DNA from: Hymenobacter arizonensis
Lineage (GTDB): Bacteria; Bacteroidota; Bacteroidia; Cytophagales; Hymenobacteraceae
Direction: 5' to 3'
Length of the DNA: 64,000 nt
Assembly (NCBI RefSeq): GCF_900115775.1
Contig: NZ_FOXS01000006.1
Location: 360,942 to 424,941 of the forward strand
Position numbers and translations under genes: made by a program. Position 1 is the stretch's first letter. Each line of letters opens with the position of its first letter. The notes under the pieces were generated by a model, which saw only the letters and a program-made list of their open reading frames with translations, ran no database searches and was not told where the DNA came from. Below are positions 61,276 through 64,000 of this stretch, in pieces.

Positions 61276-61299
61276 TGCTTTTCTGCGTATGCTTGCGCC

Positions 61300-62085
61300 A
61301 TGCGTCTGCGTCTGCGTCTGTTCGAGTTTGAGGATTTGCCGTGGTTCCCAACCACCATCCGGGCGGGGATGATGGACTATTTGCGGTTTATGATTTCGGC
61401 CCTGGGCATATATCGGCCCATTGCGCCACTCCTCGCCGAGGGCCTGCGCCGCACCAATCAGACCCACGTGCTGGAACTGGGCGCCGGCGCGGGCGGCGGC
61501 ACCGAAACCGTGTGGCGCGCCCTGCAAGCCGAGGGCCTGCCCAATGTCACCATCACCCTCACCGACCTCTACCCCCAGCCCGCCGCCTGGGCCGACATTG
61601 CCCACCAAACCGCGGGGGCCATTGGCTACGAACCCACGGCCGTGGATGCACTCGCGGTGCCTGCTCATTTGCGGGGCTTCCGCACCATCTTTTCGGCCTT
61701 TCACCATTTTCCGCCGGCGGCGGCCCAAGCCATGCTGCACGATGCCGTGCGGGCGGGCACCGGCATTGGGGTGTTTGAGGGGGCGGGCAAGCATTGGCGC
61801 GAGTTGCTGCTGGCGTGGACGGCGCTGCCGGTGGCCCAGCTGCTGCTCACGCCCTTCTACCGCCCGTTTCGACTCAGCCGGCTATTTTTCACCTACCTCA
61901 TCCCCGTTATCCCGCTCTTCACCATCTGGGACGGTTCGGTGTCGCTGCTACGCATGTATTCGACCGATGAGCTGCTGGCCCTGGCCCATGCGGCCGACCC
62001 TGCCGGGCTATTTGAGTGGCAAGCGGGCAAGCAACGGCACTCCTGGGGCCCCGAGGTCACGTACCTAATCGGCTGGCCGAAGTAG
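61300..62085 (+). CDS. Class I SAM-dependent methyltransferase
   Basis: 261 residues. SAM motif I HVLELGAGAGGGTETVW; then TITLTDLYPQPAAW and an FSAFHHFPPAAAQAM region. N-terminal MRLRLRLFEFEDLPWFPTTIRAGMMDYLRFMISALGIYRP is like small-molecule methyltransferases that sit next to UbiA genes in Bacteroidota. Two C-terminal hydrophobic stretches (LPVAQLLLTPFY, FTYLIPVIPLF) suggest membrane association. The UbiA gene starts 31 bases downstream, so the two probably act in one pathway on a quinone or aromatic lipid. Confidence 0.8.
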   Translation: MRLRLRLFEFEDLPWFPTTIRAGMMDYLRFMISALGIYRPIAPLLAEGLRRTNQTHVLELGAGAGGGTETVWRALQAEGLPNVTITLTDLYPQPAAWADIAHQTAGAIGYEPTAVDALAVPAHLRGFRTIFSAFHHFPPAAAQAMLHDAVRAGTGIGVFEGAGKHWRELLLAWTALPVAQLLLTPFYRPFRLSRLFFTYLIPVIPLFTIWDGSVSLLRMYSTDELLALAHAADPAGLFEWQAGKQRHSWGPEVTYLIGWPK

Positions 62086-62116
62086 CAAGAAGCAGCGCGG
62101 CGCCCTACTTTCGTGC

Positions 62117-62992
62117 ATGTCCCTTGCTGCTTACCAACGTGCGCTGCCGCTGCTGCGCATCCCGTTTTCCATTTACCTCATGCCCGTGTTCTGGTTTGGG
62201 CTGAGCGCCCTGCGCGGGCCCTGGAGCGGCTGGAAAGCAGTGGGCGTATTTGTGGTGCTGCACCTGCTGGCCTACCCGGCCTCCAACGGCTACAACTCCT
62301 ACTACGACAAGGACGAAGGCAGCATTGGAGGCCTCAAGGCGCCCCCCAAAGTAACCCATGAGCTGCTGCACCTCGTGTGGCTTTTCGATGCGCTGGCCGT
62401 ATTGGGGGCTGCCCTTATTTCGCTGCCCTTTGCCGCGCTGGTGGTGCTGTATCTGCTGGTTTCCAAAGCCTACAGCTACGAAGGCATTCGGCTTAAAAAA
62501 TATCCGCTGCTAAGCACGGTGGTGGTAGTGGTGTTTCAGGGGGCATTCACTTTCCTGATGACGCAAGTAGGCGCAGGCGCCAGCACAGAGCAGCTTTTGG
62601 AGAGCAGCAATTTGCTGCTGGCCCTGGTTAGCACCTTGTTTTTGTGTGGTTCCTACCCGCTTACTCAAGTGTACCAACACGCGGAAGATGCTCGCCGCGG
62701 TGACCGCACCCTGAGCTTGCGGCTGGGCATTCGGGGCACGTTTGTGTTTGCAGCGGTGGGGTTGCTGGCGGGGGCGGCCACCCTGGGCATGGCTTACTGG
62801 CTGCGCCAGGAGATTCGCCCATTGCTGATATTTCTGGTGGCTACCGGGCCGGTGGTAATGCTGTTCAGCCGCTGGGCCTGGCAGGTGTGGCAAGACGAGG
62901 CCGCGGCCGATTTTGAGCACACCATGCGAATGAACCAGGTTTCGTCGTTGTGCATGAGTGCCGCTTTCATCGCCATGCTGTTCTGGCGCTAG
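62117..62992 (+). CDS. UbiA family prenyltransferase
   Basis: 291 residues, about eight membrane segments. The first Asp-rich motif is NGYNSYYDKDEGSIGG (N-x4-YDxD), with YPLTQVYQHAEDARRGDRTLSLRLG as the second (DARRGD). Attaches a prenyl chain to an aromatic acceptor. It could be a MenA-like or a specialised prenyltransferase; the coupled methyltransferase favours a quinone or dialkylresorcinol-like product. Its stop codon TAG is part of the CTAG target of the IS element that follows, so any genes further downstream in the original operon are separated by the insertion. Confidence 0.87.
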   Translation: MSLAAYQRALPLLRIPFSIYLMPVFWFGLSALRGPWSGWKAVGVFVVLHLLAYPASNGYNSYYDKDEGSIGGLKAPPKVTHELLHLVWLFDALAVLGAALISLPFAALVVLYLLVSKAYSYEGIRLKKYPLLSTVVVVVFQGAFTFLMTQVGAGASTEQLLESSNLLLALVSTLFLCGSYPLTQVYQHAEDARRGDRTLSLRLGIRGTFVFAAVGLLAGAATLGMAYWLRQEIRPLLIFLVATGPVVMLFSRWAWQVWQDEAAADFEHTMRMNQVSSLCMSAAFIAMLFWR

Positions 62993-63996
62993 GTGTATAG
63001 TCCCAAGGAGTGATGGTGTATTTTCCGGGCTGGAATTTTGCACGAACCTATGGGACAAGTACTCCACGGCAGCGCCCGCACAACAGCGGCAGTACGGCGC
63101 GCTATCCAACACAGCCAGGAAAGCCTACAAAGCTTAGCTGCCCGCTACAGCATCAACCCCAAAACGGTGGCCAAGTGGCGCAAGCGCCCGACTACAGCCG
63201 ATGCGCCCATGGGCCCCAAGCCGGTATCGACGGTGCTCAGCGCCGAGCAGGAAGCCATCGCCGTGGCCTTTCGTCGGCACACCTTGCTGGCACTCGATGA
63301 CTGCCTGTACGCCCTGCAGGCCACGATTCCGCACCTGTCCCGCTCGGCGCTGCACCGCTGTTTCCAACGCCACGGCATCAGTCGCCTGCCGCTGAACGAG
63401 GACGGGCAGAGCCCGCCGAAAAAGAAATTCAAAGACTACCCCATCGGCTACCTGCACGTCGATTTCGCCGAGGTCCAGACCGAGGAAGGTAAGCAATACC
63501 TTTTTGTGGCCATCGACCGCACCAGCAAGGTGGCGTTTGCCGAATTACATCCGCGTGCCAAACGGGTCGCCGCGGCCGAATTTCTGCGGCGCGTGCTCGA
63601 CAAGCTGCCCTACAAAGCGCATACCGTGCTGACCGACAACGGGGTGCAGTTCACGCCCCAGCCGCACCAATTTCTGCCGGGTGGGCACAGTTTTGACCGC
63701 ATTTGCCGCGAATATGGTGTCGAGCATCGTCTCACGAAGCCAGCTCACCCCTGGACCAACGGCCAGGTCGAGCGCATGAACCGCACCATCAAAGAAGCCA
63801 CCGTCAAGCGCTTCCACTACCAGAGCACCGACGAGCTCAACGAGCACTTGCAAGCCTTTTTGCTAGCCTACAACCACGCCAAGCGCTTGAAGACGCTACG
63901 CGGGCTGACCCCACATGAATTCGTCTGTGCGCAGTGGCAAAAGAACCCGACTATATTTACCCGAAACCCGACCCACCTCACGCTGGGACTATACAC
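62993..63996 (+). mobile_element. IS481-family insertion sequence flanked by CTAG
   Basis: Terminal inverted repeats of 13 bases, GTGTATAGTCCCA at 62993-63005 and TGGGACTATACAC at 63984-63996. CTAG directly flanks both ends (62989-62992 and 63997-64000), as expected for a 4-bp target duplication. IS481 from Bordetella prefers NCTAGN targets. The element is about 1.0 kb with one transposase gene. The last base of the window is the end of the right CTAG, so the outer flank is not seen. Confidence 0.85.
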
Positions 63997-64000
63997 CTAG
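63050..64000 (+). CDS. IS481 family transposase
   Basis: 316 residues. N-terminal helix-turn-helix (ARTTAAVRRAIQHSQESLQSLAARYSINPKTVAKWRKR), central rve core with catalytic triad: Asp in YLHVDFAEV, Asp in VLTDNGVQFT, Glu in GQVERMNRTIKEA; RLTKPAHPWTNGQVER is the typical string before the Glu. Ends LGLYT with a TAG whose last three bases come from the CTAG target copy. Intact, so the element may be active. Confidence 0.9.
   Translation: MGQVLHGSARTTAAVRRAIQHSQESLQSLAARYSINPKTVAKWRKRPTTADAPMGPKPVSTVLSAEQEAIAVAFRRHTLLALDDCLYALQATIPHLSRSALHRCFQRHGISRLPLNEDGQSPPKKKFKDYPIGYLHVDFAEVQTEEGKQYLFVAIDRTSKVAFAELHPRAKRVAAAEFLRRVLDKLPYKAHTVLTDNGVQFTPQPHQFLPGGHSFDRICREYGVEHRLTKPAHPWTNGQVERMNRTIKEATVKRFHYQSTDELNEHLQAFLLAYNHAKRLKTLRGLTPHEFVCAQWQKNPTIFTRNPTHLTLGLYT

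Noticed and set aside
1..64000. tRNA, rRNA or prophage genes
   Set aside because: Looked for clover-leaf ends with CCA, long rRNA-like conserved stretches and phage structural proteins; none found by reading.

Overview
This 64 kb window is GC-rich chromosomal DNA from a member of the Bacteroidota, most likely the Hymenobacteraceae (Hymenobacter-like). The evidence is a T9SS-type C-terminal sorting domain, DUF5723-, DUF5916- and LptD_2-type outer-membrane proteins, a PL-type DivIVA protein, many promoters with the Bacteroidota -7 element TAnnTTTG, and several families of palindromic intergenic repeats. No tRNA, rRNA, CRISPR array or prophage was seen. Most genes are ordinary housekeeping or envelope genes.

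Layout. 1-5.7 kb: DUF2461 (cut by the edge), a YncE/phosphoesterase lipoprotein, an L,D-transpeptidase and a secreted propeller. 6-15 kb: an outer-membrane barrel, MeaB, a subtilase, an LEA14-like protein and a DUF5916 barrel. 15.3-18.8 kb: a BlaI repressor and a large BlaR1-like M56 sensor peptidase, controlled by three matching operators. 18.8-26 kb: FolB, DivIVA, WD40, phosphopantetheinyl transferase, redoxin, SirB1-like and a PoxB-like enzyme. 26.1-28.9 kb: a four-gene ABC transporter/YtrA-type GntR operon with a palindromic operator. 29-32.5 kb: PH-domain protein, an unusual HTH-like protein, and a Tat-exported oxidoreductase. 32.6-33.9 kb: a low-GC, overlapping three-gene cassette with a zeta-toxin-like kinase, attached to the 3' end of an acyl-CoA carboxylase gene.

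35.8-41 kb: MlaD, amidase and divergent LptD, an envelope block. 41.3-47 kb: panB, a creD remnant, a pseudouridine synthase, a desaturase and the conserved rpsP-rimM-trmD-rplS block. 47-51.8 kb: two unknown proteins, PTPS/FolE overlapping genes, a TIGR01777 oxidoreductase and a frameshifted DUF1259 gene. 51.9-58.6 kb: penicillin-binding protein 1A and a run of membrane proteins (including a Coq4-like protein and a DUF4173 protein) with a winged-helix regulator. 58.9-64 kb: a T9SS cargo deacetylase-like protein, a methyltransferase-UbiA pair, and an IS481-family element whose end coincides with the end of the window.

The observations most worth following are: three 7-4-7 operators tiling the blaI promoter; the zeta-toxin cassette, including a 59-residue gene overlapping its 3' end; modular nested inverted repeats in which one palindrome sits inside another; the duplicated module in the M56 sensor; the creD and DUF1259 relics; and the IS481 insertion in a CTAG that forms stop codons on both sides. 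Starts given below are my choices from signal peptides, family N-termini and overlaps; Bacteroidota ribosome-binding sites are weak and gave little help.
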